Source of the DNA: Podocnemis expansa
Lineage: Eukaryota > Chordata > Testudines > Podocnemididae
DNA length: 64,000 nt
Direction of reading: 5' to 3'
Assembly: GCA_007922195.1 (NCBI GenBank)
Contig: ML681995.1
Span: 13,509,879-13,573,878, forward strand
Of this stretch, positions 1 to 10,710 are shown one piece after another; within the stretch, counting starts at the first letter, position 1, and every line of letters begins with the position of its first letter. The notes beneath the pieces were generated by a model, which was given only the letters and a program-made list of their open reading frames with translations, made no database searches and was not told where the DNA came from. The position numbers and the translations under genes are program-made.

Positions 1-165
1 AGGGACCCTTGATGGAATAAGACAGACTACCCCTCTGGAGAGATGTAGTATTTCTTATCAGCAACTTTGGACACTGGCAGAATTGAGGAAGGCGTTTGCC
101 AGCATTCCTGGACAATGCAGTATACTCCTGAGCACAAGGAAATTTCCACCCTCATTGGAGGGGCT

Positions 166-1335
166 CTACGGGATGCATTGAAGAAGGGGGAAGTCTTCCT
201 CATGGATTACTCCCGATTTTAGTTTTAGGCTCGCTGCCATATGGTAGATGAGGTCCTGCTTGATGCAGGGGTCTCCATCACAGTCAGTGGACACATCAAT
301 TAGGCATTCATCAGGTGAAGAGGAGGATTGGGCCTGCAATCTACTACGTTGTGTAGGGTCAGGCTTATTGTCAGAGAAATCTGAGGACTCCGGCATTGGC
401 AACTGGGCATAACAAGAGAAGACATCAGTTGCTGTGCTCAGCCAATCGAGGGTCCACTCGTTATGAGGTGACCTCGCTAGAGGTGTAGGTGCCATGGGGG
501 GAGCAGAAACTTCTCCCTGTATCTGTGGTCTTTTTGACCTCACTGAACTCAGGGTTATGGAGCTCTTTTGAGGCCTCTTCCTCAGGCACTCCTCCTGGGG
601 GGGGGGGGGGGGGGCCGCAAGCAGTCCTTGGAGGATGATCTGGAAGATCTTCTTCCTGATGTCCAGGAGCCTGGTACCGAGAGCTCTTAAGAGGAGCAAT
701 GGAGTGGGGTTTCTTGCCCTTCTGTAACAGACTGTGGTACTGGTGGAGGGCTGGGAGGTGCCATGCTTCATCCTGGTGTTAGGCTATATGCTGGTGCCGG
801 TATTGGCATTGAATCAGCTGGCAGTACCTAGCTTGCCATTGGTACTGGGCTTGATGGCCGTACCTTGGGCAGTACCGGGTCCTGCGGTGCCAATGAAGAC
901 AGTGCCACTTTGGTCCTTTTTCTTCTGCACCGGAGCCGGATTTTGGCGCCAGTGGCGGGCCGTTGGGGTTGCCTGTGCTGGTACCCTTCTTGGGATGGCT
1001 GAGAGGCTGCCTGGTGATGGATGAGCTTGGTGCTGGGGTGGTACCATGGTGGGTTGAGACTTTGAGCCTGGTACTGACTATCAGTGGCAGGGATCCTGAA
1101 CCCGGGCCCATCGGTGGGGGTCTGGCAGAGTGCTCGTGGCTGGGGTAGTGGCTCCATTCCCTGAGATCAAGAGGAGGTGGCACTCCTGTTCTAGCTGAGT
1201 CCTCCACTTGAAGGACCAGCAAATGGAGTGCACTGCCATGAGGTGGGACTCACCCAGGCAAATGAGGCATTTCTTGGGTGAGTTGTCCATCGGGAAGGCC
1301 TTGCAGCACCCTAAGCACAACTTGAAACCAGGCAT
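166..1335 (-). pseudogene. gag-like ORF of DIRS-like copy A (frameshifted)
   Basis: The chosen start is the ATG at 1335-1333, because the following residues match the start of the homologous ORF in copy B at 7093. Near the N-terminus there are paired cysteines: CLGCC, then CLICLGESH, then a later Cys, giving a C-x2-C ... C-x2-C-x3-H-x(n)-C pattern. That pattern is typical of the N-terminal zinc-binding part of vertebrate DIRS-type gag proteins (family knowledge). Downstream the reading continues only by changing frame, through about 1081, 779 and then 166. The middle is Pro/Gln/Ser-rich and low in complexity. An 18-base G run (597-614) interrupts the coding strand. It is a decayed nucleocapsid-like protein with no expected host role. 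Confidence 0.55.
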
Positions 1336-1440
1336 CTTGAATTTTGTGCAAAAGATGGGCACTTGTGTTTCACAAGTTTACGCTGATCTGAAACGAACGC
1401 TGATGGCAGAAAAAGGAACTGGGAGGGTCAGGGTCATGGT

Positions 1441-1593
1441 CACCTATATAGCCATGGTCATGTCACAGAGGGGGCATTGGCTGTGTGCCCTGACCTGACA
1501 GGCTAATGCTGAAGACTTTGTGCGCCACAGTGCACGGTAGCTCAGAGACATCTGTAACTGAATGATGTGAGCAGTGTTCGAAGGAGAACCATA
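1441..1593 (-). repeat. Terminal repeat of DIRS-like copy A (5' end)
   Basis: The segment aligns by eye with the right terminal repeat of copy B (7291-7463). Shared landmarks in order are the ggccattgg-like block, tgacaggcta, ctgaatg, and gagcagtgttcgaagg against gagcagcgctcaaaga. It marks the outer limit of copy A. Confidence 0.55.
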
Positions 1594-1597
1594 GTGA

Positions 1598-2265
1598 TTG
1601 TAGGGCAAACAGAAGATTGTGACAGTATAACAATAGTGGGCCATGGAGGCCCCTCCCCCCCACCAAACAGTTCCACTGTCAGACTATGTAGTAAACACAG
1701 TGCTTAAATAATAATCTGTAAAAGTTTGTCTTTGAGTAGTTGTTAGATTTTTGATAGTAATTAACACCCATTAGCAGCAGTCTCCATGACCAGCAAAGGG
1801 CTTGATCACCCCTCCGTGAATCATGAGCTACAACAACAGTTCGTTTCCCTGACTTCACCATAGAATCTCATGCAGAGGTGCCTTGGACCAAAACGCTCTG
1901 CCAGCTGAAGCTGGTGCTTGCAAAGGGATCCCAAACTACTGATTTGGGTTTTAAGCTTGTCTATATTACTTTGTGTTTAACTCTGGGTATATCATTTTTG
2001 TCTGGGTATTAGTTAAGTAATCTTAGTTCTTCCTGCTACTTGCATCTTGGTGGTTGTTGCTACCAGAACCCTGGACCTGAATCTCACTTGACAGTGGGGC
2101 AGCAGGCACTGTCTGGAATCCTCAGACAAAATTCCAGGTACTTGACCTTGAATTCCACTTGAGGATTCCTGCTGCAGTGAGGCTCTTTCATTCATTCTGT
2201 AGAGCAGGTTTTGGTTTGAAAGCGCTGATGGCAGTGTTTGAAATATATCACCTTGCCATTTCATC
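1598..2265. other. Unassigned sequence between copy A and the first MITE
   Basis: About 670 bases in which I recognise no gene or repeat family. Short ORFs here show no family motif. Confidence 0.4.
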
Positions 2266-2268
2266 TTA

Positions 2269-2483
2269 GGGAATGTCTACACTTGCAAGTTGCTTCAAAT
2301 CAAGCCTCCTTGGATTGAGCTAACATGGTACCTGTCTACACAAAGCTTTCATTAGTTCAGACTAAGGAATTCCTTAATCTGAACTAATGAAAGCTTAGTT
2401 TGAACTAGTAAGACCTGCTGGTTAGTTGGAACTAAGCCTTTAGTTCAATCATTAGTTCAAACTCAGGATGATGTAGACAAGAC
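2269..2483. mobile_element. Harbinger-like MITE with TTA target duplication
   Basis: A 215-bp AT-rich element bounded by tgtctac-type inverted ends (aatgtctacac on the left, gatgtagaca on the right) and flanked on both sides by TTA (2266-2268 and 2484-2486). A 3-bp TWA duplication is the PIF/Harbinger signature (family knowledge). Its interior is packed with 'agttcaaact'-type words and includes a 54-bp near-perfect palindrome. There is no coding capacity. Confidence 0.65.
2343..2396. repeat. 54-bp near-perfect palindrome inside the MITE
   Basis: The two 27-base arms are centred on ggaattcc and pair throughout except at one position (C2362 against A2377). On a single strand it would fold into a long hairpin with almost no loop. 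Confidence 0.9.
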
Positions 2484-2485
2484 TT

Positions 2486-2650
2486 AATGGGGGGTTGCTT
2501 CAAGATGGGCTGCTCAGATTCATTCAGTGCCCCACTGCACGATTGGTTGGAAACCTTTTTTAGCCCTAGCCTGTCAGAACGGGGCTGGTGGCCAATGTCC
2601 CTTGGCCGCTTTGTGACTATGTACGTGGCTGCAGCCCTACTCCTCCTCAG
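2486..2650 (-). repeat. 3' inverted terminal repeat of DIRS-like copy B
   Basis: The reverse complement of this segment aligns along its length with 7291-7463. Shared blocks in order are gcagggctgcagcca, ggccaccagcc, ctgacaggcta, aaggtttccaa, and cactgaatg followed by gagcagc. The copy near 7410 has about 12 extra bases (ataggtg side) missing here. Confidence 0.8.
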
Positions 2651-2691
2651 TCCCTAAAAGTCATCAACTCCAAGTTGCAGGGGTGGTGGGA

Positions 2692-2797
2692 GGGTTCTGA
2701 ATGAATTTGAGTAGCCCATCTCGAAGTATGGTTACTGGTAAGTAATCCACCATTCTTCTTCGAGTGCTACTCAGATACATTCAGTGATAGGTGACTG
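2692..2797 (-). repeat. Internal complementary region of DIRS-like copy B
   Basis: The first half (2698-2730) is the reverse complement of the extreme left end of the element (2492-2525), with roughly 28 of 32 positions matching. The second half (2751-2796) is the reverse complement of the extreme right end (7415-7460), including atacattcagtgataggtg. The halves are joined by ttactggtaagtaa. In DIRS models this region templates the joining of the ends into a circular intermediate (family knowledge). Confidence 0.8.
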
Positions 2798-2799
2798 CT

Positions 2800-5480
2800 A
2801 CCTGTACTGAAGGATGGTGGGTGGAGTTGAGTTTTTTTTCCTGCCTTCAGCATGGATACCCCTGAAAATGGCCAAACCCCAGGCATAGAGGAACTGGTAG
2901 GATGAACAGCCTGGCCTAAGTGGGAAAGGACAGAGGTCTCTGCCCCTTGAGTGCACCCTGTCTGGCCGGCAGGGGCAGAAGGAGGCCTAAAGTCACCTTA
3001 TCATGGAGAAGAGATGTGGCAGTGAATTCTGGAGTTGGTTAGGCGCTGCCAGATGAGGGATATAAAAGGCTGCTGGTAAGGCATCTGCCAAAGTGGGGTG
3101 GCCAGGGTGTCCCCCTGGTCTTAAGCAGTTGATGTATGCCTTAGCCAGTTTGACAAGGAAGGCTAAGGTGGAGCCCAGAAGAAAACTTGGCCTACTGACT
3201 GATACCAAGAACCAGAGAGAGGGAGACCCCTCTACTTACCCACTTATGGGGAAAAGGGTTATGAGGATGTGCAAAAGGAACCAAATTACCACCTGGCAAG
3301 AATAGTTTACCTGGTGGGCAAATGCCAACACAGGAACCAAGGTACCGAGTGTACCTTCAGAGGCCCACAGAAAGGTGTGGCCACTGGTAGCTAAAAGGGA
3401 CAGGGAGAACATGGGGCCAGGGAATGTTTGAGCCCACTGCATTAAGGGGTCAAACTATCACCTTTAAAGATATCAGCGAGAAGGAAGGTCGTAAGGTTGG
3501 AACGTAGGAGGAACCAGATTCACTCCGCTAAATGCAGCGTTGGGGGAAGGTACAGTGTTAAGTGGTGCCTCTGTGTATTGGCCATGTCCTGTTGCTAGCA
3601 GGGAGGTGGGTGGAGAAGGACCCTAAGTGGGCCAAAGCTATACACTCACCCTATGGAACATATGAAAGGAGGGAAGTGGGGGTTAGATTCCAAAGGCGGC
3701 CTCAGCACCAAGTAGAAAGATTCTTGAAGGAGGTGGTAGGGTTTAAAATGGGAAGTTATTTCCCTCTGTTAAGTATCCCAGAGCCAAGGCAGGTGTGGGA
3801 GGATGATCTTCCTGGGGAAAGGCAGGCACCACCCTACAAGAAGAGGGGGGTAGCAAGGCTGAAGGGCTGATCACCCTAAGCCTGAACTGGGCAAAGCCAG
3901 GGGGAAGCACATGGATCCAAGATTTGAGTGCCTATGACTATTTGTTGAAGCACAAGAAGGAAAGGAGAGAACTGTCACTGATCAGCAGCAGTAACCAGTG
4001 GCTCTTGTGGGATTGGTGGGTGAAAACTGGCACTGAAGGTTAGAACCAAGGAGTCCTCAACAATGCTTTGGTGGAAACCCTCCTGATCGGGTAAAGCTGT
4101 CCTCCCAACTGGGTGAATGTTGCCCCTAACTGTAATGGGGAGAGGAAGGCAACATCATGGGTCTGCCCTGAGAAGAATCCCTGTCCTCCAACAGGGAAGC
4201 CCCAGGAATCGTTAGATTCCCCCCTCTAGATGTGGTGGTGGTGGTGGTGGGGGGGGGGGGGTAGTACTGCAAGGGGTGGGGCACTCTTGGAGTGCGTGAG
4301 TGCAGGGGAGTGAAAATGATGCAACTCACTGAAGGAGTGCACTTGGTCCGGGGGTACAACATGGGGTATTGACTGGAGAGTGGGGTGGAAACCGGCTGGG
4401 ACTACAGTGATCTCCAGTATCCTGGAATGTGAGGGGGAGAAGCATTTGCATTGGGGGATTAGCAGAGTCAAAGGCTCCTATCCTGTAATCTGAAAGATGG
4501 AAGGGAGCATGGGCACAGGAGGTGGGAAGATGACCAGTGAGCATGTGCCTTCAGCTACTGACCTGGCGCCTGATAGGAAAAACCGTTGACCTAATGCCCA
4601 CCAGTACAAATCCCAAAGGACAGGGCACTAACAGAATGGGTAAAGGCATGATGCAGCCTGGACTGCTGAACGTAATTTTTTGGAAGGATAAAGGGGAAGA
4701 TGACCATGGGGTCCATCCTGAGAGCAAGCCAGTTGGTGGTGGTTTATTGTTGCCAAGACACCGTGAAAATGGGGGTTGACTTCTGGGACTGGGATCCCCC
4801 CCCATGTCATCCTTTTGCAGGGGGAAGGAGCCCCCTGGTAAAGTATCTCAAGCTGAAACTCGTAACCTATACATGAGAGCAGGGTATGGCCCCTTACAAA
4901 CCCCCACAAGTGCCCCATTGTGCTGCCTGGTGGTGGCCTAATCCATTTTGGACTGTCCAGGGGGGACCCTCCAATACCATGACCCAGAGGGTACTTGGTA
5001 TTCGCACTTGTGGCCTGACAGCAGGCCTTTGAGATAGGGAAGGGTGGTTCACCAAGGCCCTGTCCCAAGCATGTCCTCATAAACTATCAAGGGTATGGGC
5101 TGCTGGGGGGAGGGGTGTTTGCAGGGGGTGTTCTTAGAGAAATGCCACCCAGGAAGAGGAATCCCTGAAGAGTGTTTTGACAGAACCACCAGGAATATCA
5201 TTCCAGGGGGTGATTTATGATTGAATTGTACTCCCTGCTGAATGCAAGGGATGTAAGGGTGATGGGACCAAACAATGTTGGCTCAACTAATGTTATGTTG
5301 AAGGGCACAAAGCCCCAGCATAATGTTAACCCAATTTCCTGTAAGGGGGGGAGGGGGTAGGTCAGGATGTCCTTTGCAGTCCTAGGCAGGGAGAAGAACC
5401 CTGAGGAAACAAAACATGCAGGGTGTAAGGATTGTTGGATGCCCATTAAGGGCTGGGATGGTAGCTAGTGGGCCAGGAGG
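2800..5480. other. Unclassified interior of DIRS-like copy B
   Basis: By position this should encode RT, RNase H and tyrosine recombinase on the minus strand. I could not find intact catalytic motifs in any frame. The plus strand is G-rich and has a TATA-like atataaaagg at about 3059, which raises the alternative of a second, unrelated element inserted on the plus strand. A (gtg)n run followed by G13 lies at 4231-4261. Treat the gene content as unresolved. Confidence 0.35.
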
Positions 5481-7093
5481 TTAGCATCTCCAGGTATTTT
5501 GGGTCCCGTCATAGGTCCTGGGTGCCATGGAGGGTACTGTCCATCTCTTCCTCAAAGAGGGACCCCCACCCCCTTCAAAAGGGAGGTCCAATATGACCTG
5601 CTGGGTGGGTGGGGGCATCCTTGTCTCCCAAAGCCATGGTGTCCATCTCAGGACCACAGCAGAAGCCACGCTGCGGCTTGCTGTGTCCAAAGTATCCCAG
5701 ACGGATAACAGCAAGTCCTCGGATGCCAGCCTATCCTCTTCAACAAAGGCGGCATAGTCTGCCCTATTCGCTTGGGGGAGTACATGCCAGAACTTATTCA
5801 TAGACTCCCATGCATCCATGATGTACCTCAGCACCAGAGCTTGGTGGTTGGCTATTCTGAGCTGGAAGGCAGAGAAGGAGTAAGCCTTCTGGCCTAGCAG
5901 GTCTAATTCCCTCGCTTCTCTAGACCTCAGGAGAGGGTCATGGGGAAGTTGTCTGGGGCCTAAAGCTGCTTCCCCCACCCCCTGAGATGGTACCAGGTGG
6001 TAGGTGAGAGAGGGAAAATTCTCCCCTGGGACCTGCTACTTCTGTCCTGCGGTATCCAAGACCAGAGCAATGGGTCCAGGAGTTTACCATCGTGACATGG
6101 CAATCTCCTGCATGCTGGGGTGCAGGGGAACTGTTATGTCAGAGGGTGATGTGAGCCCAGGGCCAAATAGTGTCACTAGGTCCCATGAACGAGTGAGCCT
6201 CCAACCACATGTGAACACACACGGCAGAGGAAATCAAAATGTGCTGTGAGGTCCCCTGTATAGGAGAAGGGCCTGAGGTTCAGGGCTCTGTCAGGTACCG
6301 GAAGACATGGGGCCAGACTAGGCCAATCAGTACCACAGGAGAGTGTTGGGGTTTCCTGAGGAGACCACTCATGGGGTCAGTACCTATACAGGGTTGGTAC
6401 CGAGGACCACGGGCAGGGCCATTTGTTCCCCCTTGAGGCCCTTTCCTTGGGACTTGGAGATCAAGATGGTTCCAGGAGCTGCATTGGGCTTGGCTTGGCA
6501 CCATGAGGGGAGGTTTAGTTGGTGGGGACAAAGTGATAAGCCCTTGAGGGGAGGCTCTTGGGCTCTGACCCCTAATGGTACCAGGGGGCCTTTTGCTTGG
6601 CACCTGTTTCTGGTACCAAGGAGTTTTGGTACCAAACTGGGGAGGGTGTTCAGTGCCTTTTTGGGGGCAACCAGGCACCCAAAAGAGAGGCAGGTTTGCC
6701 CCTCTTTCTGGGTGGTACTGAGGCAGGAGGTATTGGTAAAATTGCATTTGCCACCTCAAAGGTCTCTGGGGTGGAGGGGACTGGTACTGACTCCTGTTGT
6801 CCCAGAGGGACGCGGAGTGGCACCGATGCTTTGGTACCAAGGCTGGTACTGAGCGCGTTTTCTGCTCTCAGGGAGACGAATGTAGCCCTGAAGCTTCAAG
6901 GATAGGCTGCTGCACTTGCTCTGAGGCCAACACACAGCGCCTTTGCTCTCTGTCTTTTATGGTCTTAGGTTTAACAACCAACACAGCATTCGGTGACCAG
7001 ATGGGCCTTGCCCAGACACCAGAGGCACTTCTTGTGGGGATCATCTCACAAGAAGGCCTTGCTGCAGGCAGCACAAGGTTTGAACCCCAGCAT
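5481..7093 (-). pseudogene. gag-like ORF of DIRS-like copy B (stops and frameshifts)
   Basis: The start is taken at the ATG 7093-7091. The N-terminus has paired cysteines (CAAC, then KCLWCLGKAHL with a following Cys), the same C-x2-C ... C-x2-C-x3-H arrangement as copy A. An in-frame TGA is the 16th codon, between the cysteine pairs. The middle is Pro/Gly/Tyr-rich and carries many ggtacc or ggtact words. The C-terminal block (5978-5481) is the best preserved: SFSAFQLRIANHQALVLRY, then SRSVASAVVLRW and a LDLPFEGG motif. Those are the helical segments typical of vertebrate DIRS gag proteins (family knowledge, by eye). It would have been the structural protein of the element. It is dead now. Confidence 0.6.
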
Positions 7094-7290
7094 GGTAGGC
7101 AGCAGTGAAGAGCAGTGTTCCCGCTCCTTAGCCAAGCGCTGTCTGGGAGTGGTTTCCAGTGGAACGATGTCCACAAAGAGGCTCTTCCAAGTGAGTGAGT
7201 GGCTCATAAAGAAGGCAAATGACAGTCTGCTAGTACGATCGCAAGGAGGGGCTGTTCTGATACCATTCTTGAGGGCAGAAGAACAGAACT

Positions 7291-7463
7291 GAGGAGGGGC
7301 AGGGCTGCAGCCATATATGTATAGTCATGGGGTGGCCAGGGGGCGTTGGCCACCAGCCCTCTTCTGACAGGCTAAGGCTTAAAAGGTTTCCAATCAATTG
7401 TGTGCTGGGGGGCATGCACCTATCACTGAATGTATGCGAGCAGCGCTCAAAGAACCACCCATT
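7291..7463 (-). repeat. 5' inverted terminal repeat of DIRS-like copy B
   Basis: The inverted partner of 2486-2650 and the direct homologue of 1441-1593. The outer edge reads ...gctcaaagaaccaccc, after which AT-rich MITE-like sequence begins. Confidence 0.8.
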
Positions 7464-7830
7464 GTTTGAACATAATTTTGAACTAAGAGCAGTTCATTCG
7501 AATTAACAAAGTGGATTAATTTAAACCAACATTTCTTTGAATTAACAACCTGGATTAAGTTTGAATTTAGTTCAAACTAAACTCAAACTCATTAGTTCAA
7601 ATTAACAAACTTGAACTAATTTTTTCTACTGTAGAAACTGCCATAGTGTCCTGCCATTTTGAATTGATTTAATCCAATTACTTGAGTGAAGGAACCTGGT
7701 AATTAAGTATCCTTTCTCTACTTTCTATCATTTGTCTCTCTGGCTATGTCTACGCTTAAAATGTTAGTTTGAATTAACTTAACTAATAATGGTTAATTTG
7801 AACTAAGTTAATTCAAACTAACATGGCACC
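7464..7830. mobile_element. MITE-like AT-rich sequence, probably two partial copies
   Basis: Repeated words such as tagttcaaact, gaattaac and ttgaactaa match the style of the MITE at 2269-2483. A tgtctac-type end appears at about 7746 (ggctatgtctacgctt). Element limits are unclear. Confidence 0.45.
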
Positions 7831-7888
7831 ACTAGAAAGCCAAATCAAACTAGTATGTCCATGGCCAGGACTTCCCATGATGGCGCCG

Positions 7889-8071
7889 CCCCCCCCCCCC
7901 CCCATCAAACTAGGAAGTGTGGCAACATGGCTCAAGAAGGGCCATGCCCCCACACAATCACAGGGCTCTAACTATATGGTGGGGCAAACAATGCAAAGTC
8001 CCAGCCCAGCCAAAGCTGAATTTAAAAAAAAAAACACCAAAAAAAAAAAAACCACAAACAAAAAAAAAAAC
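7889..8071. repeat. Homopolymer-rich stretch: C15, then interrupted poly-A
   Basis: A run of C at 7889-7903 and A tracts broken by CC or AC between 8022 and 8070. The A tracts could be the tail of an old retroposed sequence, but I see no matching body. Confidence 0.7.
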
Positions 8072-8239
8072 TGACCCTACTGAGGGTGGTCACAGCTCCT
8101 TGCTCCAGACTCCTTGTTTCCCTTTCTTAATTGCTCTTAATTCAGTTTAGTTCTTTTTGGCTGTGCTGCACACAGAGCAGATGTCTTCAGAGACTGAAAA
8201 CACAGTGACTCCAAGATCTTTCTTGAGTGGTAACACTTA

Positions 8240-9010
8240 AATTCAGATGCTATCATTTTGAATGTATAGTTGATTGTTTTTCAATGTGCATTATTCTTCA
8301 TTTGTCAATACTGAATTTCATCTGCTATTGTTGTCTGGTCACCCATTTTTGTGAGACCCCTTTGTAACTATTCAAAAATGAAGTGAATGCAATCTTGAGT
8401 AATTTTGTATCATCTCCAAACTTTGCCATTTTAGTTTACCACCTTTTCCAGATCAATCATGAACATGTTGAACAGTGTAGGTCACAGTGGAGATCCTTGG
8501 AGGACCCCATCACTTATCTTTTCTCCACTGTGAAAACTGGCCACTTATTCTTACCCTTTGTTTCCTGTCTCTTAACCAGTTACTGGTCCAGGAAAAGACC
8601 TTCCCGCTTACTTTGCTTGAGGATTTTCAAAAGTCCATGCACATTATATGAACTGGGTCATAGTTTTCCACATGTTTTGACATACTAAAAGACTGTTGAG
8701 GCATGACTTCCCTTTACAAAAACTGTTTTCACTCTGCTCCAACATATCCAGTTCATCTATGCATTGGGTAATTCTGGTCTTTGCTATAGTTTCAACCAGT
8801 TTACTTGGTAGTGAAGTTAGGCTTAGCAGCCTGTAATAGTCAGGATCATATCCAGAGCCTTTTCTTAAACTTTTTTTTTTTAACTATTCTCCAGTTATGG
8901 GATATAGAGGATGACTTAAGCAAGAGGTTATATACCACAGTTAGAAGTTCTGCAATTTTATATTTAAGCTCTTTCAGAGTTCTTGAGTACTATCTGATCC
9001 TGCTGACTTA
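8240..9010 (-). pseudogene. CR1-like LINE reverse-transcriptase remnant
   Basis: On the minus strand several RT signatures appear in order: an AGSD-type block near 8990; a YDPDYYRLLSLTSLPSK-like block near 8830; a decayed VPQGS equivalent (GVLQGS) near 8495; and KFGDDTKL at 8401-8430, the palm motif with both catalytic aspartates. A WQMKF-type thumb motif follows near 8320. The order and spacing fit a LINE of the CR1/L2 group. It lacks endonuclease and 3' end, and contains stops and frameshifts. Confidence 0.65.
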
Positions 9011-9361
9011 TTACTATTTAATGTACCCTTTTAAGATTTTTAGTAATGTGATATTTCTCAAAGGGTCAGATTCTGAGCTTGTTACAGTAATGGAAATCTA
9101 TAGTAATTCTGTTGACTTCAGAAGAGGTGTTGTGATATATCTGAAAAGAGAATTAAGACCATAGACAATGGAAGTATTTGTGGAAAACTGTGATCTAAAA
9201 CATTCGTGGAAGAAATTGGCCTGGTGACAAAGGGCTAATACACACTATTTTCATAAGTATGTACTCGAGCTGAATAAGGGTAGAAAAAGTCAGGTTGTAA
9301 ATGGGGAAGTTTGATCGTTGTCTATGTGAGGTTGCTGTTCCTCCTAATCATCACAGCTCTA

Positions 9362-9480
9362 CAAACAGAGTCCTGTGATGCTCTTAAAGACTGACCAAAT
9401 TTATTTGTAAATAAATTTTAGTCTAGTCCAGCGGCACTCTTAAAGACTAACGCAGCTACCTCATGGAACTTATGACAGCT
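9362..9480. mobile_element. Penelope-like terminal fragments (two short pieces)
   Basis: Contains gctcttaaagactgacc and, after a short gap, cactcttaaagactaacgcagctacc. These match the end sequence (tttaaagactaacaaa) of the Penelope-like copy at 19863-20610. No coding sequence is present. Confidence 0.45.
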
Positions 9481-10675
9481 GTAGTTGAAGACAGCTATTT
9501 TACTTCTGGCATGAGGAACTGTGGCTTAATGGAGGGGGGTGGATGACAATTAAAAGACACTAAGTGAGAGAGATGCAGTGGAAGTGATGAAACAGGATGC
9601 TTTTGAATGTGTACTTAATCCCTTTCATTTTCTCCTTTTTTCCTGTAGGGAATGTTATAGGTGAAAGCTGTTGACCAGGAACCCCTTTGAAAGTAAATGG
9701 AATCCAGCCCTGGATGTAGTGTGTTGACCAAAGCTGCCAAATAGAGTACTAAGGGAATAACAGAGGGAGAACTCTAGAAATGCTTAGCTATGTGAGACAT
9801 TATTTCTTTCTGGATCCTTTTGGACATGGAATATTGACCTTACCATTTAGTGGATGTCAGATACAAATTATTTTGTTATGCAGGAGATGTATTCTATCTA
9901 ATGAATAGAAATGCATTTGCCCTGGGAGGCAGGGTTCCTTATTGCTATCCACCGAAGTAACCGTCTGGCCTTTTTGAATGAAAACTACTTCAGTTGGCAT
10001 CTCTTCTGGAACACTGAATCCCGTCTGGTTCTTTCCCTGCAAACAGAGAGGGAGTGTGGATTCTGGATTCTAATTCTATGGTTTGGGCATATCTATATCC
10101 ATTACACTTAGTGCTTGCTTGATGATGATGTTGGCTAGTTTTTGCTGTATAGCAAACTTAGCTCTAGACATATATTAACTGGGTATTTATATCAAAGTAG
10201 ATGTTAGGCAGCTATCAAAAAGCTGGTTGTGAGCAAGATACATGGACCAAGTGACTGACTAGTTTATGAATCAGTACAGCTAGAAGTAATTCAGCACAGT
10301 TCATACAGCAGCATGGATGAGGGTAGTCCCTTCCACGACAGCTCTCCCTGCATTTTGATCATTAAGCAATTCACAGTTTAGCCCATCATTGTTGTTCATG
10401 TACCCTTAGGGGAAAGTATTCCCTGCATCCCGGGCATCATAAGTTTGAAATTCAAACATTTTTAGAATTGTCAATAAAACATCAAGTAGGCACATTTTTG
10501 ATTGTGGGCATTGACATACATAACACTAGTGGTGATTTTTGTAATTTGATATAGGGAAAAGAAATCTTTACTCCCTTCTCCTGTTAGACTGATTGTAACA
10601 TCTCAATACCAGCTCAATTGCCCTGCCCTCTTCTTAGAGAAAGCCAAGGCCCTGCAATGAATATGAAGGTCCACT

Positions 10676-10710
<35 letters not shown>

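Larger units (their letters stand above)
1..1597 (-). mobile_element. DIRS-like retrotransposon copy A, 5' part (runs off the left edge)
   Basis: This is the 5' end of a retroelement read on the minus strand and cut by the window edge. It is assigned by comparison with copy B at 2486-7463. Both share a terminal segment around the words tgacaggcta and actgaatg followed by gagcagcgct or its variant (1441-1593 here, 7291-7463 in B). In both, a gag-like ORF starts a few hundred bases inside that terminus with the same paired-cysteine motif. DIRS elements use a tyrosine recombinase and inverted or split repeats in place of LTRs plus integrase. Only gag is inside the window, so the class rests on copy B. 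Confidence 0.6.
2486..7463 (-). mobile_element. DIRS-like retrotransposon copy B, near full length
   Basis: An element of about 5 kb transcribed on the minus strand. Both ends carry the same roughly 165-bp sequence in inverted orientation (2486-2650 and 7291-7463). Just inside the 3' end lies a segment (2692-2797) whose two halves are complementary to the two outermost termini. Inverted terminal repeats plus an internal complementary region that joins both ends is the defining layout of DIRS-type tyrosine-recombinase retrotransposons. A gag-like ORF starts at 7093. No target-site duplication is obvious, which is expected for DIRS. The interior from about 2800 to 5480 should hold RT, RNase H and recombinase, but I could not recognise them. 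It is flanked on both sides by MITE-like sequence. Confidence 0.75.

Noticed and set aside
10600..10707. A28 tract as the tail of a processed pseudogene
   Set aside because: No recognisable gene body or flanking duplication could be identified upstream of the tract.
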